A program made the translations under genes and the position numbers. Positions 33,595-42,397 of a DNA stretch of 64,000 bases are shown in pieces. Below the pieces are notes generated by a model. It was not told the DNA's origin. It made no database searches and worked only from the letters and a program-made list of their open reading frames with translations. Positions within the stretch are counted from its first letter, which is position 1; every line of letters starts with the position of its first letter. The stretch comes from Rhodoglobus vestalii. GTDB taxonomy: Bacteria; Actinomycetota; Actinomycetes; Actinomycetales; Microbacteriaceae. The DNA is taken from NCBI RefSeq assembly GCF_006788895.1, contig NZ_VFRA01000001.1, positions 1,054,001-1,118,000 of the forward strand, given 5' to 3'.

Positions 33595-34583
33595 AGGCCC
33601 AGGCCGTACAGCAGTGCCGTGAGCCCCGTCAGCCGCAGTGCCAAGATTAGCTCGGGCGCCGTTTTGGCGGTCAGTACAATCACGCAGGCCGGCAGGGCTG
33701 AAAGCAGCACAAAGAACACCAGATAGGCGTTCACATACAGCAGCGTGAACGCCCCCAAGATGCCAAATGGCACGAGCATCGCCACGACATAAAAGATGCG
33801 CGATGGCAGGTTGCCGATCATCACCGCAAGCGTGCGCTTGCCCGCAATTGCGTCTTGTTCGATATCGCGGATGTTGTTGACCATGAGGGTCGCAACGGCA
33901 AACAATCCGACGGCGACGGCCGCCAACCACGACTCCACGGTCACGGTGTCGGCGAGCACATATGTGGTGCCCGCCGTCGCGACAAGCCCAAAGAAGATGA
34001 AGACGAAAACTTCGCCAAGACCGAGGTAGCCGTAGGGGCGTTTGCCGCCGGTGTAGAAGTACGCGGCCAAGATCGCCACGGCACCGACGGCGAGCATCCA
34101 CCAGTGTCCGCTGCGGACAACAATAATGATGCCCGCAATAGCTGCGATACCAAACCAGACAAAAGCAACCGTGATCACGGTGCGCCCACGAGCCGCACCC
34201 GACCCGGTGAGACGGCGAGGCCCCACGCGGTTGTTGTCGGTTCCGCGCACACCATCGGAGTAGTCGTTCGCAAAATTCACGCCGATTTGAAGGGAGACGG
34301 CAACGATGAGGCACAGCAGCGCCCGCAACCAGTGCCAGCCAACCCCGTCTTCATCGAGTCGAAGAACGAAGGCCGCCGCTGTTCCCAACGCTACCGGCGC
34401 GAATGCGAGCGGCAGCGTCTGAATGCGGGCGCCCCCAATCCAGTCGCGAGCGGTCGCTTTTGCGACCTTGGGCGCTTTGGGCGGGCGGACGCCGGGGCGA
34501 CCACTGTTCTTTTTCGCCGAACCAGTGCGTGATTTCGGCGCGATGGTCGTGGGGTCGGTGCGTTGCTGTTTCGAAGAGGCCAC
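33573..34583 (-). CDS. menA: 1,4-dihydroxy-2-naphthoate polyprenyltransferase
   Basis: Integral membrane prenyltransferase of 336 aa (UbiA superfamily) that joins the polyprenyl chain to DHNA. The Asp-rich motif NFANDYSDGVRGTD (about residues 107-120) and a second motif RDIEQD are present, with about eight TM helices. The first 45 residues are Lys/Pro-rich and probably cytosolic. It stands 9 nt downstream of menE's stop on the same strand, in the order menB-menE-menA. The 3' end reaches into a tandem repeat. Confidence 0.93.
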   Translation of the reverse strand: MASSKQQRTDPTTIAPKSRTGSAKKNSGRPGVRPPKAPKVAKATARDWIGGARIQTLPLAFAPVALGTAAAFVLRLDEDGVGWHWLRALLCLIVAVSLQIGVNFANDYSDGVRGTDNNRVGPRRLTGSGAARGRTVITVAFVWFGIAAIAGIIIVVRSGHWWMLAVGAVAILAAYFYTGGKRPYGYLGLGEVFVFIFFGLVATAGTTYVLADTVTVESWLAAVAVGLFAVATLMVNNIRDIEQDAIAGKRTLAVMIGNLPSRIFYVVAMLVPFGILGAFTLLYVNAYLVFFVLLSALPACVIVLTAKTAPELILALRLTGLTALLYGLGLASAIAF

Positions 34584-34592
34584 GGTGGGATT

Positions 34593-35702
34593 CTACTTAA
34601 GGACCAGTGACGCTAGCGCAAGGCGATCGGGTTTGCCCGTACCCAACAGGGGAATCGCATCAATCAACATCACTCGTGCGGGGGCTGCCGCGGCAAAAAG
34701 TTGTGCGGTAACAAGCTGGCGCAGGGTGTCTAGATCAATTGCGGATGTCGTAACCACCACGGGCGCTTCACCCCACTCCGGGTGCGGCGCGGCAACAACC
34801 ACGGCCTCGCTGTGACCGGGCAGCGCACGCACAGCCGTCTCGACTTCAGCGAGCGACACTTTCACCCCACCGGAGATGATCATGTCGTCGGCGCGCCCAC
34901 GCACCCGCAGAACGCCGTCAACGAATTCGCCAACATCGTCGGTGCGGTACCAGCGGGTGCCGTCATGCTCACGGAATGAGAATGCGCTGCGCCGCGGATC
35001 GTTGAGGTAGCCTTCGGCCAGCATCGGCCCCGCAAGTTCGATGCGATCATCCACCAGCCGCACGTGCACGCCGTCAAGAGCCCTGCCGTCCCAGATGCAG
35101 CCTCCGCTGGTTTCGCTCGACCCGTAGGTGGTCGTAACGTTCAGGCCGCGAGCGCGGGCCGCCGCAAGAAGTGTCGCCGGAATCGACTGGCCGCCGACCA
35201 GAATCCGGCTGAACGTACCGAGAATGTCGACCGCGTCGTCTGATTCCAGAAGTCGAGCCAACTGCACCGGCACGAACGAAACAAAGCGGCGACCGGCCGT
35301 GAGTTCGCCGGCAGCCGCAATGAACGTTTCGGCAGAAAAACCGTTCGGCTTCATCATCACAGGCTCGGTGCCCGCAAGGTGGGAGCGCACCAGCACGTTG
35401 ATTCCCGCAATGTAGTGAGCGGGCACCGCCAGCAGCCACTGCCCCGACCCACCGAGGAGTTCTTCGGATGCCGCAGCACTCGCCTTCAGCGCCTCAGCAC
35501 TGAGCATCACGCGCTTGGGTCGGCCAGTCGATCCACTCGTTTCAACGACGACGGCAACGTTCGCGGGTACGGTTTCTGGCAGGCCAGAGGGGGAGGCAGG
35601 GTGCGGCAGAATCGCAGCCCCCGTTCCCTCGAGTGCTGGCACTAGGGCGGCCCACACTGTGCGAGGATCGCGGGCATCAATCGACCAGAGTTCTCGTGTC
35701 AC
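34593..35702 (-). CDS. menE: o-Succinylbenzoate-CoA ligase
   Basis: Acyl-adenylate-forming enzyme of 369 aa, shorter than the usual 450-500, as often in actinobacteria. The AMP-binding P-loop VVETSGSTGRPKRVML, TTYGSSETSGG, YRTDDVGEFVDGVLRVRGRADDMIISGGVKV and a C-terminal Lys (GTGKPDRLAL) are visible. It activates o-succinylbenzoate for MenB. It lies 18 nt downstream of menB and 9 nt upstream of menA on the same strand, so the three form one operon. Confidence 0.92.
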   Translation of the reverse strand: MTRELWSIDARDPRTVWAALVPALEGTGAAILPHPASPSGLPETVPANVAVVVETSGSTGRPKRVMLSAEALKASAAASEELLGGSGQWLLAVPAHYIAGINVLVRSHLAGTEPVMMKPNGFSAETFIAAAGELTAGRRFVSFVPVQLARLLESDDAVDILGTFSRILVGGQSIPATLLAAARARGLNVTTTYGSSETSGGCIWDGRALDGVHVRLVDDRIELAGPMLAEGYLNDPRRSAFSFREHDGTRWYRTDDVGEFVDGVLRVRGRADDMIISGGVKVSLAEVETAVRALPGHSEAVVVAAPHPEWGEAPVVVTTSAIDLDTLRQLVTAQLFAAAAPARVMLIDAIPLLGTGKPDRLALASLVLK

Positions 35703-35720
35703 TGCGCTGGCTCCATGGCG

Positions 35721-36620
35721 CTAGTACTGCCAGGGGAAGGGCGACCAGTCGGGCGCACGCTTCTCAAGGAATGAGTCGCGGCCCTCGACGGCTTCGTCGG
35801 TTCCGTAGGCTAATCGGGTTGCTTCTCCGGCAAACACTTGTTGACCGACGAGGCCATCGTCAACCGCATTGAGGGCAAACTTCACCATCCGGATAGCGGT
35901 CGGCGACTTTGTCATGATGGTCTGGGCCCACTCGTAGGCGGTAGCTTCTAGCTCGGCGTGGGGCACGGCGGCGTTGATCGCTCCCGCGTCGAGGGCACGC
36001 TGCGCGTCATATTCGCGGGCCAAAAAGAACACTTCTCGGGCAAACTTTTGGCCCACTTGGCGAGCGAAGTAGGCACTGCCGTAGCCGGCATCGAAAGACC
36101 CGACATCGACATCCGTTTGTTTGAAGCGGGCGTGTTCTGCGCTGGCAATGGTGAGGTCGCAGACGACGTGGAGCGAGTGCCCACCGCCGGCGGCCCAACC
36201 GGGCACCACAGCGATGACAACCTTGGGCATGAAACGGATGAGGCGCTGCACTTCAAGAATGTGGAGGCGCCCGGCGGCGGCACGGTTCGTTGCGGGGTGG
36301 CCCTCGTACTCGTAGCCTGCGCGACCACGAATGCGCTGGTCTCCACCGGAACAGAATGCCCAACCGCCGTCCTTGTCACTCGGTCCGTTGCCGGTGAGCA
36401 GCACGACGCCGATGCGCGGATTCTGGCGCGTATCATCGAGAGCTTGATAGAGCTCGTCGACGGTGTGCGGCCGAAAGGCGTTGCGTACTTCGGGGCGATC
36501 GAACGCGATGCGCGCGATCGTGCCGGTCAAATCCTGGTGATAGGTGATGTCGGTGAGGTCATCAAACCCGGCGACGGATCGCCACAACTTTTCGTCAAAA
36601 ATTTCTGAAACCAGCGCCAT
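35721..36620 (-). CDS. menB: 1,4-Dihydroxy-2-naphthoyl-CoA synthase
   Basis: Crotonase-fold enzyme of 299 aa that closes the naphthoate ring. Motifs: FCSGGDQRIRGRAGY, VVPGWAAGGGHSLHVVCDLTIAS (oxyanion hole glycines), QTDVDVGSFDAGYGSAYFARQVG and a C-terminal PDWSPFPWQY. The match to MenB rather than general enoyl-CoA hydratases is clear from the DVGSFD...GYGSA block. It is the first gene of the menB-menE-menA group; a small membrane protein gene ends 10 nt upstream on the same strand. Confidence 0.96.
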   Translation of the reverse strand: MALVSEIFDEKLWRSVAGFDDLTDITYHQDLTGTIARIAFDRPEVRNAFRPHTVDELYQALDDTRQNPRIGVVLLTGNGPSDKDGGWAFCSGGDQRIRGRAGYEYEGHPATNRAAAGRLHILEVQRLIRFMPKVVIAVVPGWAAGGGHSLHVVCDLTIASAEHARFKQTDVDVGSFDAGYGSAYFARQVGQKFAREVFFLAREYDAQRALDAGAINAAVPHAELEATAYEWAQTIMTKSPTAIRMVKFALNAVDDGLVGQQVFAGEATRLAYGTDEAVEGRDSFLEKRAPDWSPFPWQY

Positions 36621-36629
36621 GTCTCAACC

Positions 36630-37055
36630 CTAGCCACCGAAGAAGCGAAACACGCTGACCAGCACGAGGGGGTTGGCGAGGATTGCCAGGGCAAGACCAC
36701 CGGCTGCCCACCGGCGCCGGTAAGCAAAGATGAGGCTGATGCCGGCAATCACTGCCGCTGAGATCGACACGACGACGGTGATGTAGCCGATCCACGTTCC
36801 CGCAGAAAAATTGCCCGCGGTGGCCACAGCCATAGCCACAATGAGGAGGGCGAGCGTTGCCACCCCGAGGGCGGCGGCGATGAAGCCGATCCACGTTGGG
36901 CGGGCCCGGCTAACGGCAGGGTCATCCCGTTCGTCCTGCTGTTCGGGTGGCGGCGATCCTTCTTGCGGGATGTCTGATGAGTCATCGACAACGCCGACCA
37001 CGTAGTACGGCACAATTTTGGTGGCAACACGCTCCACATCACCCGGTTTAGACAC
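36630..37055 (-). CDS. Three-TM membrane protein upstream of menB
   Basis: A 141-aa protein. The N-terminal 50 residues are acidic and disordered-looking (EGSPPPEQQDERDD), then come three TM helices (about 55-78, 87-108 and 114-136). The GTG at 37055 lies 6 nt after TAGGGT on the minus strand, so this gene probably heads the menB-menE-menA transcript. I do not recognise the family; a DUF4190-like layout is possible. A role in quinone synthesis is not indicated. Confidence 0.7.
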   Translation of the reverse strand: MSKPGDVERVATKIVPYYVVGVVDDSSDIPQEGSPPPEQQDERDDPAVSRARPTWIGFIAAALGVATLALLIVAMAVATAGNFSAGTWIGYITVVVSISAAVIAGISLIFAYRRRWAAGGLALAILANPLVLVSVFRFFGG

Positions 37056-37097
37056 GCAATTACCCTAACTGACGGCGGACCTTGTCAGACTGAGTAC

Positions 37098-38090
37098 ATG
37101 TTCCCTTCAGCGACCGACATTCTCGATACCGCCCGTGTGGTGTCTCTTCCCATGACCTCCCGTTTTCGCGGTATCGATCAGCGCGAGGCGTTGCTCTTTC
37201 GTGGACCCCAGGGGTGGAGCGAGTTTTCTCCCTTCGTCGAATACGACGACGCCGAGGCAACCTCGTGGCTGATGGCCGCAATCGACTACGCCTGGAACGA
37301 GACTCCCCCGCTGGTGCGCGACCACGTTTTCGTGAATGCAACAGTGCCCGCAGTGGACGTCGAATTCGTTGAAGCGGTGCTGGAACGCTTTGATGGTTGC
37401 CGAACAGCTAAAGTCAAAGTTGCGGAGCCCGGACACACCCTCGCGGATGACACCGCCCGCATCGCCGAGGTGCGTCGCGTTATGGGCCCCGAGGGTCGCA
37501 TCCGCATTGACGCCAATGGGGCCTGGACTGTTGATGAGGCTGAGCGAGCCGTGCACACCCTCGCAGTGTACGACCTGGAGTACGTTGAACAGCCGTGTGC
37601 CACCGTTGAAGAAATGGGTGAGCTGCGCGGCCGCATCGCCTACATGGGCATTCCGGTGGCTGCTGATGAGAGTGTGCGCAAGGCGGAAGATCCGCTGGCT
37701 GTCGCCCGGTCGGGTGCCGCCGATCTGCTGGTCATTAAAGCTCAACCGCTCGGCGGCATTTCGCGGGCCCTCAGCGTCGTGGCGCAGTCGGGGCTCCCGG
37801 TGGTGGTCTCCAGTGCGCTCGAAACTTCGGTGGGGCTGGGGATGGGGGTGCATCTCGCGGCCGCGATCGATCCTCTCGACTTTGATTGCGGGCTCGCGAC
37901 GGCATCCCTGCTGGCCGCCGACGTCACGGCCTCTCCCCTGCGTGCACGGGGCGGGCGAATTGAGGTGCGACGAGTGGATGCCGATGAGGCGCTCCTGACA
38001 CGCTGGGCGGCAAATCCGGAGCGCACCCAGTGGTGGCTTTCACGCCTCGAACGATGCCACGAACTAGGTAAAAACTACTCATCACAGTGA
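37098..38090 (+). CDS. menC: o-Succinylbenzoate synthase
   Basis: Enolase-superfamily dehydratase of 330 aa. The catalytic KxK motif is seen as AKVKVAE; metal ligands follow in RIDANGAWTVDEA (Asp), EYVEQPC (Glu) and AADESVRK (Asp), and a final Lys in VIKAQPLGG. It dehydrates SHCHC to o-succinylbenzoate. The ATG is 6 nt after CAGACT, the promoter region being shared with the divergent membrane protein/menB operon. A putative lipoprotein gene follows on the same strand. Confidence 0.94.
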   Translation: MFPSATDILDTARVVSLPMTSRFRGIDQREALLFRGPQGWSEFSPFVEYDDAEATSWLMAAIDYAWNETPPLVRDHVFVNATVPAVDVEFVEAVLERFDGCRTAKVKVAEPGHTLADDTARIAEVRRVMGPEGRIRIDANGAWTVDEAERAVHTLAVYDLEYVEQPCATVEEMGELRGRIAYMGIPVAADESVRKAEDPLAVARSGAADLLVIKAQPLGGISRALSVVAQSGLPVVVSSALETSVGLGMGVHLAAAIDPLDFDCGLATASLLAADVTASPLRARGGRIEVRRVDADEALLTRWAANPERTQWWLSRLERCHELGKNYSSQ

Positions 38091-38142
38091 GCAGGGTCCT
38101 CAGTAAGCTGGGGCTCAGTCATCAGCGTGCCGAGGAGGATAA

Positions 38143-38769
38143 ATGAGTGTTACTGCGCGTCGTGTGCTTGCTGCGGCAGCACTGATCGGTTTCGGGGCGA
38201 GTGCACTGACCGCCTGCGCATCACCCTCTCCAGAGCCCACGGGCGCGGGCACCGGTATGGCTTCGGCAGGCGATCCCACAGCGGCGGAACCGGGCGAGGA
38301 TTCAGCCCCGACCGGGCCAGAATGCCTCATTGGCGACTGGTATATCGCTGAAGACCAAATGCAAAAGTTTTACTCTGCCCTCAGCGAGAGCAACAGTGAT
38401 TTCAGCATCAGCGTCAGCGGCGGAACCGGGCTTTCCTTTAGCGACGCAACCTACGCTTATACGCCCGACTTCGCCATCCTGTTGGAGGTTGCGGGCATGG
38501 AAGGTCGAGGTGCCATTACCGGTGCTATCAGCGGAGAATACTCAGCGACGGATGAGTCAATCACCACCTCCCAGGAGGTCAGCAATATTGCTGTGACCGT
38601 CACTGTCGGCGGCACCACCACGGATGGCACCAATCTTGCGGATAGCTTTTTAGCGAGTGCACCGATCAACTCAGCGCCCTATGAGTGCGGGGCTGATGGA
38701 CCGATCATCCAGTTCGATACCGGTGACGGCAATCCGCGGGTGCCAATCCAACTGACTCCCGCCGGGTAG
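38143..38769 (+). CDS. Putative lipoprotein
   Basis: A 208-aa protein with a signal peptide and lipobox LTAC (Cys about residue 25), then an Ser/Pro/Gly-rich linker and a Ser/Thr-rich beta-strand-like domain (GTGLSFSDATYAYTPDFAILL). It has no recognised enzyme motif; the layout resembles lipocalin-like or DUF surface lipoproteins of actinobacteria. The Shine-Dalgarno GAGGA is 6-7 nt before the ATG. It is followed by a strong hairpin terminator. Confidence 0.75.
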   Translation: MSVTARRVLAAAALIGFGASALTACASPSPEPTGAGTGMASAGDPTAAEPGEDSAPTGPECLIGDWYIAEDQMQKFYSALSESNSDFSISVSGGTGLSFSDATYAYTPDFAILLEVAGMEGRGAITGAISGEYSATDESITTSQEVSNIAVTVTVGGTTTDGTNLADSFLASAPINSAPYECGADGPIIQFDTGDGNPRVPIQLTPAG

Positions 38770-38806
38770 CGCGGATCAGTCTGAGCCACAACGGCTCTCT
38801 CAAACA

Positions 38807-38843
38807 AACGCTGGGGTGCTGCTCGGTGCGCCCCAGCGTTTTC
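38807..38843 (+). terminator. Rho-independent terminator after the lipoprotein gene
   Basis: AACGCTGGGG (38807-38816) and CCCCAGCGTT (38831-38840) form a perfect 10-bp stem followed by TTC. The opposite strand has a few A/T on the other side, so it may also act on ccsB read-through. Confidence 0.8.
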
Positions 38844-38888
38844 ACTCCGCCCCACACGGGCGGCGGTTCGCCACAGCCACGCTTATGT

Positions 38889-39007
38889 ACAGACCTAAGT
38901 GTTTACAGACCTAAGTGTTTACAGACCTAAGTGTTTACAGACCTAAGTGTTTACAGACCTAAGTGTTTACAGACCTAAGTGTTTACAGACCTAAGTGTTT
39001 ACAGACC
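38889..39007. repeat. 16-bp tandem array, seven units plus a partial one, at the 3' end of ccsB
   Basis: ACAGACCTAAGTGTTT is repeated perfectly seven times from 38889 to 39000, then ACAGACC at 39001-39007. The last partial unit covers the ccsB stop codon. There is no spacer between units and no hairpin inside a unit. Confidence 0.95.
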
Positions 39008-40048
39008 CGAGTACGAGTGCAGTCCCTTGAAGAACAGGTTGACGATCGTGAAGTTGAAGATGATCGCCGCGAATCCGACAATGGCGAGCCAGGCGGAGCG
39101 CGATCCGCGCCAGCCACGGGTTGCACGGGCATGAATGTAACCGGCAAAGATGGTCCAGATGATGAAGGTCCACACCTCTTTGGTGTCCCAGCCCCAGTAG
39201 CGGCCCCAGGCTCGTTCTGCCCACACGGCTCCGGCGATGAGCGTGAACGTCCACATCACGAAGCCGACGACGGTGAGTCGGTAGGCGAGCGTCTCGAGAC
39301 GTTCGGCGGGCGGAAAAGTGTCAAGGAAGCCGAGTTTTACGGCCTTGCCGGCTTCGCGGCGCGCCTGCATGAGTTGCACGGTTGAGAGGCCCGCCGCGAG
39401 CGCAAAGAATCCGGTGCTGAGGCTGGCAACGAAGACGTGGATGACGAGCCACACTGACTGCAGAGCGGGCGGCAGCGGTACGACATCCACATAGAAACTT
39501 GTTGTGCCGACGCCCAGCGCGAGCACGGAGAAGCCGGTGATGAAGGAGCCGAGAAAGCGCAGATCTTGCCAGAATTGCGCGGCAAGAAATACGCCGACGA
39601 TGATCGCTGTGGCGGTGAGGGTGAACTCGAACATGTTGGCCCAGGGCACCCGGTTGGCAGCGACTCCTCGGAAAACAACTGCACTCACGTGCAGTAGCCA
39701 GCCGATAACGGTCAAGGCCATCGCTAAGCGCAAGTACTTGGGTGGGGTGGCGCGTGCGGCTTCGGTGCCGCGCGGCGCATCATCGCGGGTCACCGTGGTG
39801 GTGCCGCCGGCCGCCGAACTTTCGGCGTATCGTGCCGTCACACCAACACTGTGTGCCGATGCCGTGTTCACCCCGGTTGCGGTTGCGGAAGCGGCTGAAG
39901 TTGCGGTGGCTGAAGTTGCGGTGGCAGAGCCTTTCGACTCCACGGAACGGCGCGCCAAATCTACGGCGAACACTACGAACGCCAACGTATAGATCGCCAT
40001 CGCCGAATAGACAGCGATCAGGGAATACGACACAAGGGTCTCAGTCAC
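38999..40048 (-). CDS. ccsB: Cytochrome c biogenesis protein CcsB/ResC (heme channel)
   Basis: A 349-aa membrane protein of system II cytochrome c maturation. It has about eight TM helices with the tryptophan-rich heme-binding WWD motif WGRYWGWDTKEVW near the C-terminus and a conserved His in LLHVSAVV. The region after the first helix (about 35-95) is Ala/Thr/Ser-rich and repetitive (SATATSATATSAASATATG). It works with ResB to move heme and attach it to apocytochrome c. Its start overlaps the resB stop by 4 nt. A 16-bp tandem array follows the stop. Confidence 0.92.
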   Translation of the reverse strand: MTETLVSYSLIAVYSAMAIYTLAFVVFAVDLARRSVESKGSATATSATATSAASATATGVNTASAHSVGVTARYAESSAAGGTTTVTRDDAPRGTEAARATPPKYLRLAMALTVIGWLLHVSAVVFRGVAANRVPWANMFEFTLTATAIIVGVFLAAQFWQDLRFLGSFITGFSVLALGVGTTSFYVDVVPLPPALQSVWLVIHVFVASLSTGFFALAAGLSTVQLMQARREAGKAVKLGFLDTFPPAERLETLAYRLTVVGFVMWTFTLIAGAVWAERAWGRYWGWDTKEVWTFIIWTIFAGYIHARATRGWRGSRSAWLAIVGFAAIIFNFTIVNLFFKGLHSYSGL

Positions 40049-41676
40049 GAATTCAGCCTAGCCTTCAGTTGCTGGGAATGTTTCTCTGCAAATTCAGTTA
40101 CGGCGACCTCAAGGTTGGGGTCGTCTCCCCGCGCCAGCGCCGCGTATTCAATAGTGGTGGTGCCGGAGGAATCGGTCTGTACAGAAACCCACAGCCGACG
40201 ACGCGGAACAAACAGGCTGGTCACCAGCCCGGCTACCACCAGAATCGAGAACAGGAGCACCGGCAGTTGAGAGGGGTCGTGGTGCACATCAAGCGACGCA
40301 AACCGCGGGATGCTCGCCAGTTCGACACTGCCAAGATTGTTGGGTAGTTCGGCCCGATCACCCGGGGTCAGCCGAATCGTGTCGGTCTCTGAGGTGCGCC
40401 CGGCAATTTGTTCGAGCGAGTCGGTGTTGAGGGCGTAGGCGTTTGCCCCCTGACCGTTGTCGAGTCCCAGGTCACCCTCGTACACCTCAAGCGTGAGCGT
40501 CGGCGAAATGAGGTCGGGATACACGGAGACGAGCGCACCGGAGTTCAGCTGGCCGGTCGTGGGGTAAAGAAAACCGAGCATGCCAATCTGCTGATCGAGC
40601 CCATCCGGAACCTTGATCACGCAGGTGCTGCCCAAGTTTGCATCAAAGGGGAGGCACGCCGTGGGCTGCGACCAGACCACCTGCTCGTCGGCATCCCGCA
40701 CGGTCAACACGGGGGCGTAACCATTGCCAAGAAGGTAGACGTTGGTGGCTCCGACACTGAGCGGCTCGTTCACTTTGATCTGCGCGCTCTGCGAGTCAGC
40801 GCCGCGCATCGTTGTGGTGACGGAAGCCGTGAAATCAATCGGTTGGCCGATTGCATCACGGTTCGACTCCTCGTACTCAGGAACGAAAGAGTCGAGCGCA
40901 ATAGTGTAGGGCTCCAGTGCGTCGTCGGTGAAGAAACGGCCGGGGTTGAATGAGTCATAGCTGGCCAGTGAGTTGCTGAACGCATACCCCTCAACGACGA
41001 CCCGATTGCCGGTGTAGCCGAATCCGCCGCCGATTCCCACCGCAATCAGCACGCCAACCAGGGCCCCATGAAAGACAAGGTTGCCGGTCTCACGGAGATA
41101 ACCGCGTTCGGCGCTGACCGAATCGCCGTAGAGCTCAGTGCGGTAGCGCTGCGACCGCAGCAGGCGGCGAGCGGTGTCGATCGCTGTCGCTGAATCAGCT
41201 TCGGTCGTGCGGCTCGTGAACCCAGAAAGGCGAGACAGACGCGCCGGAGTCTTGGGCGGGCGGGCTCGAAGCGCATCAAAATGGTGCTTCGTGCGCGGAA
41301 GCACGCAACCAACCAGGGAGATGAAGAGCAGCAGGTATATCGCCGAGAACCACACAGAGGTGTAGGTGGTGAAGACTTGGAAAAAGTCGAGCACAGCGGC
41401 TGCATCTGGTGAGTTGCGGCGATACGCAATCACACCATTGGGGTCAGCACTGACCTGCGGTACGAGTGATCCGGGAATCGCGGCGACCGCCAGGAGCAAG
41501 AGCAGGAACAGCGCTGTGCGCATACTCGTGAGTTGACGCCAAAAGAACCGCGCGTAACCGACCGGCCCGAGGCGCGGCTGCTGAATCTTGTTCTGCGGCT
41601 CTGGTGCATCCATGTGGTCACTGGGACGCGTTGCGTCACCACCGGTCACTGAATCAGAGGACTGTGTCGAAGCCAC
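40045..41676 (-). CDS. resB: Cytochrome c biogenesis protein ResB
   Basis: A 543-aa membrane protein. The N-terminal TM block (RTALFLLLLLAVAAIPGSLVPQ), YTSVWFSAIYLLLFISLVGCVLPRT and HGALVGVLIAVG are typical ResB/Ccs1 segments; a large extracellular domain (about 220-450) is followed by a last TM helix (VLLFSILVVAGLV). It is the ResC/CcsB partner in system II. The stop overlaps ccsB by 4 nt, and the annotated start overlaps the ccdA 3' end by 23 nt; later ATG starts are possible. Confidence 0.92.
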   Translation of the reverse strand: MASTQSSDSVTGGDATRPSDHMDAPEPQNKIQQPRLGPVGYARFFWRQLTSMRTALFLLLLLAVAAIPGSLVPQVSADPNGVIAYRRNSPDAAAVLDFFQVFTTYTSVWFSAIYLLLFISLVGCVLPRTKHHFDALRARPPKTPARLSRLSGFTSRTTEADSATAIDTARRLLRSQRYRTELYGDSVSAERGYLRETGNLVFHGALVGVLIAVGIGGGFGYTGNRVVVEGYAFSNSLASYDSFNPGRFFTDDALEPYTIALDSFVPEYEESNRDAIGQPIDFTASVTTTMRGADSQSAQIKVNEPLSVGATNVYLLGNGYAPVLTVRDADEQVVWSQPTACLPFDANLGSTCVIKVPDGLDQQIGMLGFLYPTTGQLNSGALVSVYPDLISPTLTLEVYEGDLGLDNGQGANAYALNTDSLEQIAGRTSETDTIRLTPGDRAELPNNLGSVELASIPRFASLDVHHDPSQLPVLLFSILVVAGLVTSLFVPRRRLWVSVQTDSSGTTTIEYAALARGDDPNLEVAVTEFAEKHSQQLKARLNS

Positions 41677-42397
41677 CGATCACCGCCCCCAAACTTGTCA
41701 CGATTGCGCGCCACACACCGGTGACCATGAGCACCCCAACCAGCACGAGCAACGCCCCGCCAATGAGGTTGATTATGCGAATATGGCGGCGCATCCAGGC
41801 CACCGAGCTTGTTGCCCAGTTCAGGCCAAGGGCCACCAACAGGAACGGGATGCCGAGACCCAAACTGTAGGCCACGCCAACAATTGCCGCTCGCCCCGGG
41901 TCTCCGCCATCCAGCACCATACTGCCAACGGCGATGAGCGTCGGGCCGACGCAGGGCGTCCAGCCGAGGGCGAAAACAATGCCCAGCAGCGGCGCACCGG
42001 CGAGCCCTGTCGCGACTTTCATTTGCGGTCGGATGGTGCGCTGCGCAAAGGTGACTTGGCCGATAAAGACCAGCCCCATGGCGATCACGAGCGCGCCGGC
42101 AATACGAGTGATGAGGTCGAGCCAGGGCCGCAGCAGCAGACCAGCGGTGCCGAACAGCACCGTGAAAGCCACAAAAACAATCGTGAATCCGAGAATGAAG
42201 AGGCTAACCCCGAGAACGAGGCGCTTCGTGCTGCCCTTCTCCTCGGCGCTCGTGAAGCCCCCGATGTACCCGAGGTAGCCCGGTACCAGCGGGAGCACAC
42301 AGGGCGAGGCGAACGAGACAAGCCCGGCAAGGAGGGCAATGGGGATGGCGAGAAGAAGATTGCCGCCGAGAATCAGCTCCCCGATGGGACTCGACAC
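41654..42397 (-). CDS. ccdA: Thiol-disulfide interchange membrane protein CcdA
   Basis: A 247-aa membrane protein with six TM helices. The first conserved Cys is in SFASPCVLPLVPGYLGY and the second in FALGWTPCVGPTL, the redox pair that passes electrons across the membrane. It would reduce TlpA/ResA-type thioredoxins, which keep apocytochrome c haem-binding cysteines reduced. The start meets the tlpA stop at one shared base (42397). Confidence 0.94.
   Translation of the reverse strand: MSSPIGELILGGNLLLAIPIALLAGLVSFASPCVLPLVPGYLGYIGGFTSAEEKGSTKRLVLGVSLFILGFTIVFVAFTVLFGTAGLLLRPWLDLITRIAGALVIAMGLVFIGQVTFAQRTIRPQMKVATGLAGAPLLGIVFALGWTPCVGPTLIAVGSMVLDGGDPGRAAIVGVAYSLGLGIPFLLVALGLNWATSSVAWMRRHIRIINLIGGALLVLVGVLMVTGVWRAIVTSLGAVIGGFDTVL

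Noticed and set aside
38889..39007. Short repeated units that might be a CRISPR array
   Set aside because: The units are contiguous 16-bp copies without spacers, and no cas genes are in the window.
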